A stretch of 64,000 nucleotides of DNA from Alteromonas antoniana (GCF_019249295.1 NZ_JAESDH010000002.1:1-64000), one strand, 5' to 3'. Counted from the stretch's first letter, positions 6,504 through 16,085 are shown. The notes: a model not told the origin generated them from the letters alone. Numbers and translations: made by a program.

Positions 6504-8015
6504 TTATTTTGTGTTCCGGCGCGTAAGCCATAGTCCTGCGATAAATGCGGCCAGCGTCATGCACAGTGCCAGAAAATCACCAAAGTAACGGTAGGGTGTT
6601 ATACCGCGCATAGCGACAACCGGTGCTTCTATACTGCCGGCGACAAACTGTTCCAGTTGGGAGGTAATGTTGCCCTGGTGGTCAATGAACGCCGTAATAC
6701 CATTGTTGGTTGCGCGAACTACTGGCCGGCCGGTTTCAGCGGCGCGTGCCCGGGCAATTTGTAAATGCTGCGCCGGACCATGTGAGCGACCAAACCAGGC
6801 ATCGTTGCTTACGGTGATAATCATGTCGGTATCATCATGAACGTTGGCCAGGACCTGGCGTGGAAACGCAATTTCAAAACACAGTGCCGGTGCCAGATGT
6901 ATGCCGTTTGCGGACAGGTTTTTCTGTACAAAGTCACCACGGGAAAAAGACGACATGGGAAGATCAAAAAGCGGCGCGAGCGGTCGCAGGAAATCCTCAA
7001 AGGGAACAAACTCACCCACGGGTAACAGATGATGTTTGGCGTAGCGGTTGTTATGAGAATACCGGTAATGCCCCTTGTCGTCATCGGCATGTTGTTTACC
7101 CAGCACCAGAAGGTTGTTCCAGGCTTTTTCAGACTCGAAGTTATAATTTACCACGCCGGTGATAAGTGCGCTGTCTTCCTGTGCGGCACGGCTATCCATT
7201 TCCAGAATAAATTCCTGCGCCAGATACTCCAGCTTGGGGATGGCTGCTTCAGGCCAAATGATAAGATCGTTGTCCCATAGCCCTTCAGTCAGCCTCTGAT
7301 ATTTTTGCATGGTGGGTACATCCTGCTCCGGCACCCAGCGCAGAGACTGCTTAATATTTCCCTGTACCATCGCCACATCATACGTTTTATGAGGCGTAAC
7401 CCAGTCATGTTGACTGGCCACCCAGCCACTGACATAAGCAATAACCACGGCAAACGCACTAAACAGCATGCGCGAGCGCGTGTGACTAAATGCGAGCAAT
7501 GCCCCAAGACAGACGAGCAGTGCGGTAACGCCGGTTTCGCCGATGACCGGAAACCAGCCCAGCAGCGGGCTGTCTAACTGACTATATCCCAGAGACAGCC
7601 ACGGAAATCCGGTGAGAACCCAGCTTCTTAGCCACTCTGTAACAAACCACAGAAGTGGCAAGGTGAGCGGCCACACGCCAACAGGAAAGACTTTTTTGTT
7701 TACCCACAGTGCGAGAGCTGGATACAGAGCCAGGTAGCCACACAGCAGCGCCATTAATGCCACTGACGCAACCAGAGGTAAACCGCCGAAGTCGGCAATG
7801 CTGACGTGCACCCAGCTGATCCCGGCGCCAAACCAGCCGAGCCCGAATAACCAACCGGCTTTGAAGCCATTGCCTGGCGCTTTCGCAACCTGTCTTATCC
7901 CCAGAGCCAACGCAATCAGCGCAACTGGCCAGAGACCAAACGGAGAAAACGCCAGCGTAAGGCTGGCGCCACTAAGTAAAAGTAGTAACGGGGAGGTCAG
8001 TGCTTTCAGCGTCAA
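6504..8015 (-). CDS. lnt: Apolipoprotein N-acyltransferase Lnt
   Basis: Inner-membrane enzyme that adds the third acyl chain to the N-terminal diacylglyceryl-cysteine of lipoproteins. It has 503 residues. Hydrophobic segments fill about residues 5-200, a nitrilase-like periplasmic domain spans about 213-470, and a last membrane segment follows near 478-498. The catalytic triad is visible as Glu256 (WPEAAIP), Lys327 (YAKHHLLPVGE) and Cys379 (APALCFEIAFP), matching E267-K335-C387 of E. coli. The start is TTG at 8015, directly after the corC stop, with GGAG just upstream. It is the last gene of the miaB-phoH-ybeY-corC-lnt operon, as in E. coli. At least four lipoprotein genes in this window would depend on it. 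Confidence 0.97.
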   Translation of the reverse strand: MTLKALTSPLLLLLSGASLTLAFSPFGLWPVALIALALGIRQVAKAPGNGFKAGWLFGLGWFGAGISWVHVSIADFGGLPLVASVALMALLCGYLALYPALALWVNKKVFPVGVWPLTLPLLWFVTEWLRSWVLTGFPWLSLGYSQLDSPLLGWFPVIGETGVTALLVCLGALLAFSHTRSRMLFSAFAVVIAYVSGWVASQHDWVTPHKTYDVAMVQGNIKQSLRWVPEQDVPTMQKYQRLTEGLWDNDLIIWPEAAIPKLEYLAQEFILEMDSRAAQEDSALITGVVNYNFESEKAWNNLLVLGKQHADDDKGHYRYSHNNRYAKHHLLPVGEFVPFEDFLRPLAPLFDLPMSSFSRGDFVQKNLSANGIHLAPALCFEIAFPRQVLANVHDDTDMIITVSNDAWFGRSHGPAQHLQIARARAAETGRPVVRATNNGITAFIDHQGNITSQLEQFVAGSIEAPVVAMRGITPYRYFGDFLALCMTLAAFIAGLWLTRRNTK

Positions 8016-8873
8016 TTACTCCAGTGACGGAACAGAAACCTTAAGTTGCACCAGGCGGCGCTTGTCTGAATGGGTGATTTTAAACTGAATATCACCGATG
8101 GTGATTTCATCATTGGTGGAGGGCATGTGCCCGAATGCTTTCAGCACAATACCGCCGATGGTGTCAGCTTCTTCTTCACTGAAACTGGTTTCAAAAAAGC
8201 TGTTAAACTCTTCCACTGGCGTAAGCGCCTTCACCGAGTAGGTGGATTTGTTGAGAGGACGGATATCGTCGGTACCGTCTTCTTCGGTATCGTACTCATC
8301 CTCAATCTCACCCACAATGATTTCCAGAATATCTTCAATGGTAACAAGGCCGGAAACACCGCCGTATTCATCCACTACGATTGCCATGTGATAGCGCTGC
8401 TGTCGAAACTCTTTTAGCAGCACATCCACTCGTTTACTTTCCGGGACAATCACGGCAGGGCGCAGTATATCGCGCAGCTGGAATTCTCTTTCAGGGTTAA
8501 AGGCATAGCTTAGCAAGTCTTTTGCCAGCAATATCCCTTCAATGTGGTCTTTGTCTTCGCTGATAACAGGAAAACGGGAGTGGGCAGACTCCAGCATAAC
8601 GGGCAGAAATTCTTCCACATTTTGCTCGATGTCGATGGTGGTCATTTGAGCGCGAGGGATCATGATGTCCCGAACCCGCATTTCATTGACGCCGATTACG
8701 CCTTCTATCATTTCCCGCGTTTGCGGATCAATAAGTTCGCGTTGCTCGGCTTCTGTAATCACTTCAACCAGGTCTTGCTTGCTTTGCGGCTCGCCGGTGA
8801 ATGTCAGTTTTAGTTTGTCTAACCAACTTCGTCCCGGGGAGCCGTTGGTAGAGTGGGGATTGTCGTCGCTCAT
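8016..8873 (-). CDS. corC: CorC/YbeX-type CBS-domain protein
   Basis: A 285-residue soluble protein with tandem CBS domains (about 65-185: VRDIMIPRAQMTTID, then VVDEYGGVSGLVTIEDILEIIVGEIEDEYD) and a C-terminal CorC/HlyC transporter-associated domain (about 200-283). In E. coli, CorC (YbeX) is linked to Mg2+/Co2+ efflux and to ribosome maturation alongside YbeY. It lies 33 nt after ybeY and abuts lnt, so it is part of the same operon. All expected regions are present and nothing unusual is seen. Confidence 0.95.
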   Translation of the reverse strand: MSDDNPHSTNGSPGRSWLDKLKLTFTGEPQSKQDLVEVITEAEQRELIDPQTREMIEGVIGVNEMRVRDIMIPRAQMTTIDIEQNVEEFLPVMLESAHSRFPVISEDKDHIEGILLAKDLLSYAFNPEREFQLRDILRPAVIVPESKRVDVLLKEFRQQRYHMAIVVDEYGGVSGLVTIEDILEIIVGEIEDEYDTEEDGTDDIRPLNKSTYSVKALTPVEEFNSFFETSFSEEEADTIGGIVLKAFGHMPSTNDEITIGDIQFKITHSDKRRLVQLKVSVPSLE

Positions 8874-8906
8874 AATTTCCGTAATTTCTTGTGTCCAAAA
8901 ACCAAG

Positions 8907-9368
8907 TTAATGTTCCTGATAAGGATCGTCAATCTCTAATTGAGACAAAATATGAATTTCGCGGCTTTCCATTTCTTCCGCGTCTTCATCGTTTTGATGG
9001 TCATAACCCAGCAGATGCAAAATACCATGCACAATCATATGGGCATAGTGATGCACTACGTTTTTTCCCTGTTCTGCGGCCTCGCGGTGAATAACCGGCA
9101 CGCAAACCACCAGGTCGCCCAGTAAATTTACCGGAATATCAGGCGGACATTCAAAGGGAAAAGAGAGTACATTGGTGGGCTTGTCTTTGCCACGGAACTG
9201 ATAATTCAGTGCCTGAGATTCTTCTTCATCAACGAAGCGAACAGTGACTTCCTGATCGCTTATGCCTTGCGTCTCATAGACGCGAGAAGCCCAGGCCGTG
9301 ACCTGAGCTTCATCGGGAATAAGTTGTTCGGTTTCACAAGCGCACTGATAATCGACCTGTGCGGTCAT
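8907..9368 (-). CDS. ybeY: Endoribonuclease YbeY (16S rRNA maturation)
   Basis: Single-domain zinc endoribonuclease of 153 residues, involved in 16S rRNA 3'-end maturation and 70S quality control. The UPF0054 signature HGxLHLxGYDH is present, with zinc ligands His114, His118 and His124 ([15 protein letters not shown]). The conserved block [11 protein letters not shown] is at about 63-73. The start overlaps the phoH stop by four bases (ATGA), which indicates translational coupling. YbeY and the PhoH-like ATPase are adjacent in many bacteria and probably act together on RNA. Confidence 0.97.
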   Translation of the reverse strand: MTAQVDYQCACETEQLIPDEAQVTAWASRVYETQGISDQEVTVRFVDEEESQALNYQFRGKDKPTNVLSFPFECPPDIPVNLLGDLVVCVPVIHREAAEQGKNVVHHYAHMIVHGILHLLGYDHQNDEDAEEMESREIHILSQLEIDDPYQEH

Positions 9369-10438
9369 GATTTATCGCTCTTATCTGTGTTATCCGCTTG
9401 CGATGACTGTTCGTTCGCTTGTCGCATCGCTTCTTCTTTTTTGGCTTTGCGAATTTTTTCCTGTTCAGCGTCATGGGTTTCATAGGCCTGAACAATTCGC
9501 GCTACAACGGGGTGACGGACCACGTCAGTCGCATTGAAGAAGTTAAAGGAAATATCGTTTACTGTTTTAAGCACATCGATGCTGTGACGAAGTCCTGAAC
9601 GCACACCGCGCGGTAAATCAACCTGCGTGATATCGCCGGTAATCACTGCTTTTGAGTTAAAACCGATCCGCGTCAGGAACATCTTCATCTGTTCGGTGGT
9701 CGTGTTCTGACTCTCATCTAAAATGATAAACGCATCGTTAAGTGTGCGGCCGCGCATGTAAGCAAGCGGTGCCACTTCAATGACGTTGCGCTCCATCAGT
9801 TTTTCCACTTTTTCGAAACCCAGCATCTCAAACAGGGCGTCATAAAGCGGGCGCAGATAAGGGTCGACTTTTTGCGAGAGATCGCCGGGCAGAAATCCCA
9901 GCTTTTCGCCCGCTTCTACCGCCGGACGAGTCAGCAGAATACGACGCACTTCCTGTCGCTCCAGCGCATCGACAGCACAGGCAACGGCAAGGTACGTTTT
10001 CCCGGTACCAGCAGGGCCAATGCCGAAGGTGATGTCGTGATTGATGATGTTATCAACGTATTGCGACTGATTAGGATTGCGCGGCTTGATTACGCCACGC
10101 TTGGTGCGGATATGCACATCTTTGGCATAGTGGCCGGCTTCGGCACGCTCAAGGCAGTGAGCTTCCTGAATCGCCAGATGCACCTGCTCGGAATCCAGGT
10201 CAGGAATGACGCCCTTGACCGGTTGTGTTTCGATATACAGTAATTTGAGCAGCTCGGAGGCACCACTGGCCTGCTGTGGTTCACCCAACACCTTAAAGGC
10301 ATTGTTACGGTATGTGATCTCCACACCAAGACGACGTTCAATCTGTTTGATGTTATCGTCAAATGGCCCACACAGGCTGGAAAGTCTTTTGTGATCTTCT
10401 GGTTCTAAAATAATTTCGTTGCTGACCAAAGTACTCAA
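9365..10438 (-). CDS. ybeZ: PhoH-like ATPase (YbeZ)
   Basis: A 357-residue PhoH-family P-loop ATPase with Walker A GPAGTGKT at 141-148 and Walker B in [10 protein letters not shown]. The N-terminal part (about 15-80) is the KH-like region of bacterial PhoH2/YbeZ proteins. The charged C-terminal tail ([27 protein letters not shown]) is low-complexity. YbeZ is a predicted RNA helicase or NTPase associated with YbeY. Translation appears to start at TTG 10438 behind GAGGA; no nearby ATG fits. The gene sits between miaB and ybeY in the conserved operon. Confidence 0.95.
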   Translation of the reverse strand: MSTLVSNEIILEPEDHKRLSSLCGPFDDNIKQIERRLGVEITYRNNAFKVLGEPQQASGASELLKLLYIETQPVKGVIPDLDSEQVHLAIQEAHCLERAEAGHYAKDVHIRTKRGVIKPRNPNQSQYVDNIINHDITFGIGPAGTGKTYLAVACAVDALERQEVRRILLTRPAVEAGEKLGFLPGDLSQKVDPYLRPLYDALFEMLGFEKVEKLMERNVIEVAPLAYMRGRTLNDAFIILDESQNTTTEQMKMFLTRIGFNSKAVITGDITQVDLPRGVRSGLRHSIDVLKTVNDISFNFFNATDVVRHPVVARIVQAYETHDAEQEKIRKAKKEEAMRQANEQSSQADNTDKSDKS

Positions 10439-10467
10439 GTTACTGATATCCTCACTTTTAAAAAAAT

Positions 10468-11904
10468 TTATGCTGTTGGCACAAACTGACCCACGCCAGT
10501 GGCGTCGGGTTGTTCATGCTGGTGCTTAGCCATAATAGATTGGGGCGAAACGGCGACACGCAACCCCATGTCTTTCTCACGGCGAACCACATCACCGCGC
10601 AATGAGTTGGTAAACACATCGGTCACTTTCACGTCGACAAATTCGCCAATCATGTCTGGTGTCCCTTCAAAGTTTACGACGCGGTTATTCTCTGTACGAC
10701 CCTGTAGCTCCATCGGGTTTTTCTTCGACGGACCTTCAACCAGAATACGCTGCTCGGTACCTACCATATTGCGGGCGATACGCAGTGCCTGTTGATTAAT
10801 ACGTTGCTGCAACAAATATAAGCGCTGCTTTTTAGTATCTTCACTAACATCATCTACCGCATCCGCTGCGGGGGTTCCCGGTCGCGCGCTGTAAATGAAG
10901 CTGAAGCTCAGGTCATAATCAATGGCCTGAATCAAATCCATAGTGGCTTCAAAATCGGCATCGGTCTCGCCAGGGAAGCCAATGATAAAGTCACTGGACA
11001 TGCTGATATTCGGGCGTACTTTACGCAGGCGACGAATGGTGGATTTGTACTCCAACGCCGTATGGCCGCGCTTCATCAGATTTAAAATACGATCTGAACC
11101 GCTTTGCACCGGCAGATGCAGATGATCAACCAGCTCTGGAATTGACGCATAGGCATCAATAATGTCATCGGTGAATTCCACCGGATGCGAGGTGGTATAA
11201 CGGATGCGATCAATACCGTCGATAGCAGCAACCAGCTCCAGCAACTCTGAGAAGCGGCAGATACTGCCGTCATGGTTTTCGCCACGGTAAGCGTTCACGT
11301 TCTGTCCTAACAGATTCACTTCACGAACGCCTTGTTGCGCCAGCTGTGCAATTTCCAGAATGACATCATCTGCCGGACGGCTAACTTCTTCACCACGGGT
11401 GTAAGGCACCACGCAGAAGCTGCAATACTTGGAACACCCTTCCATAATAGAGACAAACGCAGTAGGGCCTTCAGCACGCGGCTCTGGCAGACGGTCGAAC
11501 TTCTCAATTTCCGGAAAGCTGACATCAACAACGGACTTTTCACCACCTTTTAACTGGTTAATCATCTCTGGCAGACGGTGCAACGTTTGTGGACCGAAAA
11601 CCAAGTCAACGAAAGGCGCACGCTGGCGAATAAGTTCACCTTCCTGAGATGCTACGCAACCACCCACACCAATAATCAGGTCGGGTTTGGTTTGCTTCAG
11701 GTTTTTCCAGCGGCCCAGTTGGTGAAATACTTTTTCCTGTGCTTTTTCACGGATAGAGCAGGTGTTAAGCAGGATAACATCGGCATCTTCCGGCGCTTCG
11801 GCCTGGCTATAGCCATGTGTCGAATCCAGTAGGTCTGCCATTTTTTCCGAGTCGTACTCGTTCATTTGGCAGCCCCAGGTTTTGATATACAGCTTTTGGG
11901 TCAT
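10468..11904 (-). CDS. miaB: tRNA-2-methylthio-N6-dimethylallyladenosine synthase MiaB
   Basis: Radical-SAM methylthiotransferase that converts i6A37 to ms2i6A37 in tRNAs reading UNN codons. It has 478 residues from the ATG at 11902-11904, giving the family N-terminus [15 protein letters not shown]; an upstream in-frame start would add 26 unrelated residues. The auxiliary cluster cysteines are Cys12, Cys49 and Cys83. The radical-SAM CxxxCxxC is Cys157, Cys161 and Cys164, at the same positions as in E. coli. A TRAM domain occupies about 380-445. It leads the operon miaB-ybeZ-ybeY-corC-lnt and is divergent from ubiF. Confidence 0.97.
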   Translation of the reverse strand: MTQKLYIKTWGCQMNEYDSEKMADLLDSTHGYSQAEAPEDADVILLNTCSIREKAQEKVFHQLGRWKNLKQTKPDLIIGVGGCVASQEGELIRQRAPFVDLVFGPQTLHRLPEMINQLKGGEKSVVDVSFPEIEKFDRLPEPRAEGPTAFVSIMEGCSKYCSFCVVPYTRGEEVSRPADDVILEIAQLAQQGVREVNLLGQNVNAYRGENHDGSICRFSELLELVAAIDGIDRIRYTTSHPVEFTDDIIDAYASIPELVDHLHLPVQSGSDRILNLMKRGHTALEYKSTIRRLRKVRPNISMSSDFIIGFPGETDADFEATMDLIQAIDYDLSFSFIYSARPGTPAADAVDDVSEDTKKQRLYLLQQRINQQALRIARNMVGTEQRILVEGPSKKNPMELQGRTENNRVVNFEGTPDMIGEFVDVKVTDVFTNSLRGDVVRREKDMGLRVAVSPQSIMAKHQHEQPDATGVGQFVPTA

Positions 11905-12277
11905 AACTACTTGATAACCTGTGTGTTTGCACCAGCGTTTTAGCCTTACACTGACTTCATGATAAGAAGCCTGGCGGGGCACCTGACTGTGCGAATTCCG
12001 AAGATGGCTGGTGGATGTTCAAAATAGCCGCACATTTTACCCGTTTCAGAGCGCTTTGCCCAGAGGGAGATAGGCTAAATCTGCTTCTGACTGTACGCTT
12101 TCCCGTGCACCCGTGAGTGAACTGAAATGATAATCTGTTCAGACTTAAGCGAACGGATTTCGTCATCTGTCATTAACACAAAACGAATTCATCAGGTGTA
12201 ACGTATCCCACTTTGCGCTACGTCATGGCAGCAGGCAATGGTTTGGGTCATAATGCCGTGAAGGAATAGGAGAAGGC
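11905..12277. other. Divergent miaB-ubiF intergenic region
   Basis: A 373-bp region that should hold the promoters of the miaB operon (minus) and ubiF (plus). A CATAAT hexamer at about 12249-12254 could be the ubiF -10, without a convincing -35. No RNA gene or small coding frame with a ribosome site was found. Confidence 0.4.
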
Positions 12278-13471
12278 ATGTACGATTTTTGTATTAACGG
12301 CGGTGGTATGGTGGGTGCATCGCTGGCACTGGGACTGGCGCAGCAGGGCTATCACATTGCTCTGGTTGAAACCACGGTGCCAGCGCCATTTGAATCGAAC
12401 TCCGGACCGGATTTGCGGGTTTCTGCAATCAGTGAACATTCGGTAGATATATTGCGTGCGCTGGGAGCATGGAAACATATCGAAGCCATGCGGGTAAAAC
12501 CTTACACTGGTCTGGCGGTGTGGGAGGACGAAGGAAGTGAAACCGTGTTTTCGGCCGAGTCTGTGAATTTGCCCCAGCTAGGCTATTTTGTTGAAAACCG
12601 TATATTGCAGCTTGGCTGTTATGAGGCACTAAAAGGTTACGACAACGTTACCTGGTATACCCAAAGCCCGGTGGCCAGCTTTGATTTCAACGCGGGGGAT
12701 GCCAGCACGCTGACCTTAGCTGATGGCACTACCGTCGAAGCGCAGTGGGTGGTCGGTGCCGATGGCGCGCGTTCGGCCGTCAGGATGGCAGCTGATATTG
12801 GCACCAGTGGCTGGCAATACGAGCAACAGGCGCTGGGAGTGACGGTAAAGATGCACCAACCCGTAGAGGCCGTTACCTGGCAGCGGTTCTATCCCAGTGG
12901 GCCTCGCGCGTTTTTGCCGATGTATGACAATTTTGCATCTTTGATTTGGTACGATGATGCCAACACAGTCGCTGAGCTAAAAGGGCTCTCCAATGAGGCG
13001 CTGAAAGCAAGAATACTCAGCGCATTCCCGGACCGGCTGATGGCTGGCAACAATGACTTCACCATACAGGGAAAAGCCGCGTTCCCACTGACGCGATCTC
13101 ATGCCAGTGCCTATGTGACGCCCTCTGTGATATTGGCAGGTGATGCGGCTCACACAATAAATCCGCTGGCCGGGCAGGGGGTTAACCTTGGCTTCCGGGA
13201 TATTGAATCGCTACTGGCTTTGACAGCCGGCAACACAGATATCAGTCAGCTGGCCTTTTATCGAGCGCTAAAAGCGAAATACGAGAAGCCCAGACAGCGC
13301 GATAACGCATTGATGATGGCGGGCATGGACAGCTTCTACCTCTTGTTTAGTAACAATTCGGGCCCACTTAAATGGATAAGAAATCAATTACTCACCGTGG
13401 CTGATAAAGTAAAACCGGCTAAACGGGAAGTACTCAAATATGCTCTGGGGTTAAATCAATGGAAGTTTTAA
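12278..13471 (+). CDS. ubiF: Ubiquinone biosynthesis FAD monooxygenase UbiF
   Basis: FAD-dependent monooxygenase of the UbiH/UbiF/VisC family (397 residues), probably catalysing the C6 hydroxylation of the demethoxyubiquinol ring in ubiquinone synthesis. The N-terminal Rossmann motif is GGGMVGASLA (about residue 7). The DG motif is GADGARSAVR, and the FAD-binding GDAAHTINPLAGQGVNLGFRD lies near 287-307. Three paralogues (UbiF, UbiH, UbiI) usually coexist. The assignment to UbiF rests on its position beside miaB and a Met-Leu-Gln tRNA operon, as in E. coli. The start has GGAGAAGG upstream. The 3' end overlaps a small membrane ORF by 13 bp. Confidence 0.88.
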   Translation: MYDFCINGGGMVGASLALGLAQQGYHIALVETTVPAPFESNSGPDLRVSAISEHSVDILRALGAWKHIEAMRVKPYTGLAVWEDEGSETVFSAESVNLPQLGYFVENRILQLGCYEALKGYDNVTWYTQSPVASFDFNAGDASTLTLADGTTVEAQWVVGADGARSAVRMAADIGTSGWQYEQQALGVTVKMHQPVEAVTWQRFYPSGPRAFLPMYDNFASLIWYDDANTVAELKGLSNEALKARILSAFPDRLMAGNNDFTIQGKAAFPLTRSHASAYVTPSVILAGDAAHTINPLAGQGVNLGFRDIESLLALTAGNTDISQLAFYRALKAKYEKPRQRDNALMMAGMDSFYLLFSNNSGPLKWIRNQLLTVADKVKPAKREVLKYALGLNQWKF

Positions 13472-13638
13472 TACTGTTGGCAGTCTTGTTTGGCGCGTTA
13501 TTTATTGTCGTGCCGCTGATTGAACGCTCGAAAATGCGTATCAGCAATGAAGATGCTGCGAAATGGGCGAAATGGATCTGGCCTTTGATGGGGATCCTGC
13601 TGGTTGCGCAGTTGATCAGGTTAATGCTGCAAGGATAA
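13459..13638 (+). CDS. 59-residue membrane protein overlapping ubiF
   Basis: A short frame beginning with ATG inside the last codons of ubiF and ending at TAA 13636-13638. The product has 59 residues: an N-terminal membrane helix (VLILLAVLFGALFIVVPLI), a short charged loop (ERSKMRISNEDAAKWAKW) and a second hydrophobic segment (IWPLMGILLVAQLIRLML). The alternation of hydrophobic, charged and hydrophobic blocks and the overlap with ubiF argue for a real, translationally coupled gene. I do not recognise the family. The upstream purine stretch (TGGGG) is a weak ribosome site. A role linked to quinone biosynthesis is conjecture from position only. Confidence 0.6.
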   Translation: MEVLILLAVLFGALFIVVPLIERSKMRISNEDAAKWAKWIWPLMGILLVAQLIRLMLQG

Positions 13639-13945
13639 AAGCCAGAAAGGATAACCGTAAAACAGCGGGAGTGCACAGGACAGTGTCGCGGTAAACAAGC
13701 TACATGCTAAATCGACGGTTCGTCACATTGCATTTCCAGTTAAACAGCCGAGCAGCTACAGCATGGCGTCGGACATTAGCAGCAAACATCAAAAAAGCGT
13801 GCCTGAGCACGCTTTTTTTGATTTATCGCCGACTATTTCTGCTCGGCCCACCTGAGCCGGGAGAAGGCCCTCATCAGTGGCTCAGGCCTTAATGCAAGTA
13901 TGCTCATGCGGCTCATTTTACGCTCGCATCAAGCACCTGGCCCTG
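13639..13945. other. Spacer between ubiF unit and symporter gene
   Basis: A 307-bp convergent spacer. It holds one strong symmetric terminator (13791-13819) and otherwise no supported gene. Short frames across it have neither ribosome sites nor recognisable products. Confidence 0.5.
13791..13819. terminator. Bidirectional rho-independent terminator
   Basis: AAAAAAGCGTGC, loop CTGA, then GCACGCTTTTTTT. The stem is flanked by A and T runs and can end both the ubiF unit and the convergent symporter transcript. Confidence 0.85.
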
Positions 13946-15349
13946 TTACCAAATTCCGTCTTCTGACTTTCCCTGAATTTCACAGTCACCGGTTTTGTAT
14001 TCCGGCCGCTCACCCTTATCGTGTTTGGCAAAATAATCCTTGCTGATGGACACCATGGTGGGGGTCAGCCAGACAATCGCGGTAATATTAATCACCGTCA
14101 TCAGTCCAAGGGCCATATCCGCCATTGCCCACACTTCAGGCAGCGCTGCCTGCGCGCCCCAGAAAATCATGCCCAGATAACCAACAGTATAGGCTGCGCG
14201 GCCTGGCCGGTTATCCAGTTTGAACATGTGCAGGTTACTTTCACCATACGCGTAGTTAGCGACAACTGAGGTGAACGCAAACAAACAGATGGCAGCGGCA
14301 ACAAAATCGGTTCCGCCGGTGCCGAGGTGTTCACTCATGGCTGACTGAGTAAGGCGAATGCCTTCCATTTGCTCAGAAGCTGAGCCACCAGCCAGCAGAA
14401 TAATAAACGCTGTGGCGGTACACAGGATCATGGTATCTAAGAATACGCCGAGCATCTGGATATAGCCCTGAGAAACCGGATGGTTTGGGTTAGGCGCGGC
14501 ACTGGCTGCGGCATGGGGTACAGAACCGGAACCCGCTTCATTGGAATACAGTCCGCGCTGAATACCATTTTTGATTGCAGCCCCCAGTGCTCCCGCACCG
14601 GCCTCCTGCAGACCAAAGGCTTTGGTGATGATATCCCACAACATTGCCGGAACGGCGTCAATGTTCATAAAGGTGATAGCAAGCGCAACCAGTACATAGC
14701 CAATCCCCATAAAGGGAACGACAAATTCTGCGAAACGGGCTATGCCACGCAGCCCGCCAACCACAATTAAGGCCGCCAGCACAATGATGGCAAGGCCTGA
14801 CCAGGTATCCGGAATTTGATATGCATTATTTAACGCATCGGTAATGGTATTGGCCTGCACGGCACTGAATACAAAACCATAGCCGAAAAAGAGACACAGC
14901 GAGAATGCCACTGCCAGCCAGGTTTTGTTCAACCCTTGCTTAATGTAATACGCAGGACCACCGCGAAACTCGCCGTTCTCATCTTTGACTTTATAAAGCT
15001 GCCCAAGCACGCTTTCGGCGAACCCGGTTGCCATGCCAAGCAACGCAATCATCCACATCCAGAAAATAGCGCCAGCGCCACCAAGCGAGATGGCAACCGC
15101 GACCCCTGCCAGGTTTCCGGTACCCACACGAGCAGACAAACTGGTACACAGCGCCTGGAAAGAACTGATCCCTTCACGGGTGGCCGTATTACTGTTTTTC
15201 ATAAGCGCGAACATGTGAGTGAAATGACGTAACTGCACGCCTTTTAACTTCACCGTGAACCACACACCACACACAAGCAGCATCACAATGAGTACTTGCC
15301 CGTCGCCCCACAACACATTGTTGACCGCTGATACCAAATCGTTAACCAC
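13946..15349 (-). CDS. Sodium:alanine symporter family (AGCS) transporter
   Basis: A 467-residue AGCS-family Na+/amino-acid (alanine or glycine) symporter of the inner membrane, with about ten hydrophobic segments. Family hallmarks are FQALCTSLSARVGTGNLAGVAVAISLGGAGAIFWMW (about 64-99) and NEAGSGSVPHAAASA (about 272-286). The start is GTG 15349, preceded by AAAGGAA at good spacing. The C-terminal tail (KTGDCEIQGKSEDG) is cytoplasmic. It is monocistronic, and the substrate among small neutral amino acids cannot be fixed from sequence. Confidence 0.93.
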   Translation of the reverse strand: MVNDLVSAVNNVLWGDGQVLIVMLLVCGVWFTVKLKGVQLRHFTHMFALMKNSNTATREGISSFQALCTSLSARVGTGNLAGVAVAISLGGAGAIFWMWMIALLGMATGFAESVLGQLYKVKDENGEFRGGPAYYIKQGLNKTWLAVAFSLCLFFGYGFVFSAVQANTITDALNNAYQIPDTWSGLAIIVLAALIVVGGLRGIARFAEFVVPFMGIGYVLVALAITFMNIDAVPAMLWDIITKAFGLQEAGAGALGAAIKNGIQRGLYSNEAGSGSVPHAAASAAPNPNHPVSQGYIQMLGVFLDTMILCTATAFIILLAGGSASEQMEGIRLTQSAMSEHLGTGGTDFVAAAICLFAFTSVVANYAYGESNLHMFKLDNRPGRAAYTVGYLGMIFWGAQAALPEVWAMADMALGLMTVINITAIVWLTPTMVSISKDYFAKHDKGERPEYKTGDCEIQGKSEDGIW

Positions 15350-15610
15350 GGTGTTTCCTTTTATCGTTGTTCTTAACCCTACTGGCTGGCCGTTATCATA
15401 GCACGTGTTTAGACGTATGGAAGTCTATCCTGCCGTCATCAACAGGAATTCATCGTACTTTGTTAGTCAGCATCACACAGACCGGCCGCGTGTGAAAGAG
15501 GGGATTGGCATCGCGAAGGAGAATAGCTGGCAACGGGTTACCTTGCTCGTCGCGCAGGCTGAATACGATGCGGTGATAATATAAAGAAAGCGTGAGCAGG
15601 AAGCAGAAAC

Positions 15611-15639
15611 AAAAAAACCGGCCTTAAGACCGGTTTTTT
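15611..15639 (-). terminator. Terminator of the tRNA operon
   Basis: AAAACCGG(cc)TTAAG(a)CCGGTTTT-type hairpin with T-run on the minus strand, placed 5 nt after the tRNA-Gln 3' end. Confidence 0.85.
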
Positions 15640-15644
15640 CAATA

Positions 15645-15720
15645 TGGCTGGGGTAGCAGGACTCGAACCTACGAATGGCGGGATCAAAACCCGCTGCCTT
15701 ACCAACTTGGCTATACCCCA
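15645..15720 (-). tRNA. tRNA-Gln (UUG), copy 1
   Basis: A 76-nt cloverleaf including an encoded CCA. The acceptor is TGGGGTA/TACCCCA and the anticodon loop TTTTGAT gives anticodon TTG. The T-arm is GTAGGTTCGAGTCCTGC-like. It resembles E. coli tRNA-Gln and is the last gene of a Met-Leu-Gln operon. An identical copy lies at 30108-30183. Confidence 0.96.
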
Positions 15721-15724
15721 ACGG

Positions 15725-15809
15725 TGGTGCGGAAGGAGAGACTTGAACTCTCACGCCGTGAAGCACTGGAACCTAAATCCAGCGTGTCTACCAATTCCAC
15801 CACTTCCGC
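15725..15809 (-). tRNA. tRNA-Leu (UAG)
   Basis: An 85-nt class II tRNA with long variable arm and encoded CCA. The acceptor is GCGGAAG/CTTCCGC, the D-loop holds TTGGTAGAC, and the anticodon loop ATTTAGG gives anticodon TAG. It lies between tRNA-Met and tRNA-Gln, as leuW does in the E. coli metT operon. Confidence 0.96.
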
Positions 15810-15856
15810 CTTGGCTTTCACACAATAAAAAACCCATTAACTGGGTTAGTGTGAAA

Positions 15857-15933
15857 TGGTGGCTACGGCGAGATTCGAACTTGCGACCCCATCATTATGA
15901 GTGATGTGCTCTAACCAGCTGAGCTACGTAGCC
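15857..15933 (-). tRNA. tRNA-Met (CAU, elongator)
   Basis: A 77-nt tRNA with encoded CCA. The acceptor is GGCTACG/CGTAGCC and the anticodon loop CTCATAA gives CAT. The first base pair is G-C, unlike the mismatched initiator tRNA, so this is an elongator Met. It is the first gene of the operon. Confidence 0.94.
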
Positions 15934-15969
15934 TCCGTTGTTTTTCTTCCCTCTCAGGAAGTGGCGCGT

Positions 15970-15998
15970 ATTATGCTGATATGAGTTCGCACCGTCAA
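15970..15998 (-). promoter_or_regulatory. Stringent-type promoter of the tRNA Met-Leu-Gln operon
   Basis: On the minus strand TTGACG (15993-15998), a 17-bp spacer and CATAAT (15970-15975) are followed by a GC-rich discriminator (ACGCGCC). Such a discriminator is typical of ppGpp-sensitive stable-RNA promoters. It lies about 37 nt upstream of tRNA-Met. Confidence 0.75.
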
Positions 15999-16050
15999 CC
16001 CCTTTTTTTACACATTTATTTAAGTGCCTAATATGTAACCCGCAAGGGCT

Positions 16051-16077
16051 AAAAAGCGCACTAATTGATGCGCTTTT
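16051..16077 (-). terminator. Terminator of the cyclophilin gene
   Basis: AAAAGCGCA ... TGCGCTTTT stem with loop CTAATTGA, just past the stop at 16086 on the minus strand. Symmetric A and T flanks allow use in both directions. Confidence 0.75.
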
Positions 16078-16085
16078 AATCAGTA

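Noticed and set aside
15473-15766. Minus-strand open frame across the tRNA-Gln and tRNA-Leu genes
   Set aside because: Its translation is simply the tRNA sequences read as protein; the same peptide appears at the second tRNA-Gln copy.
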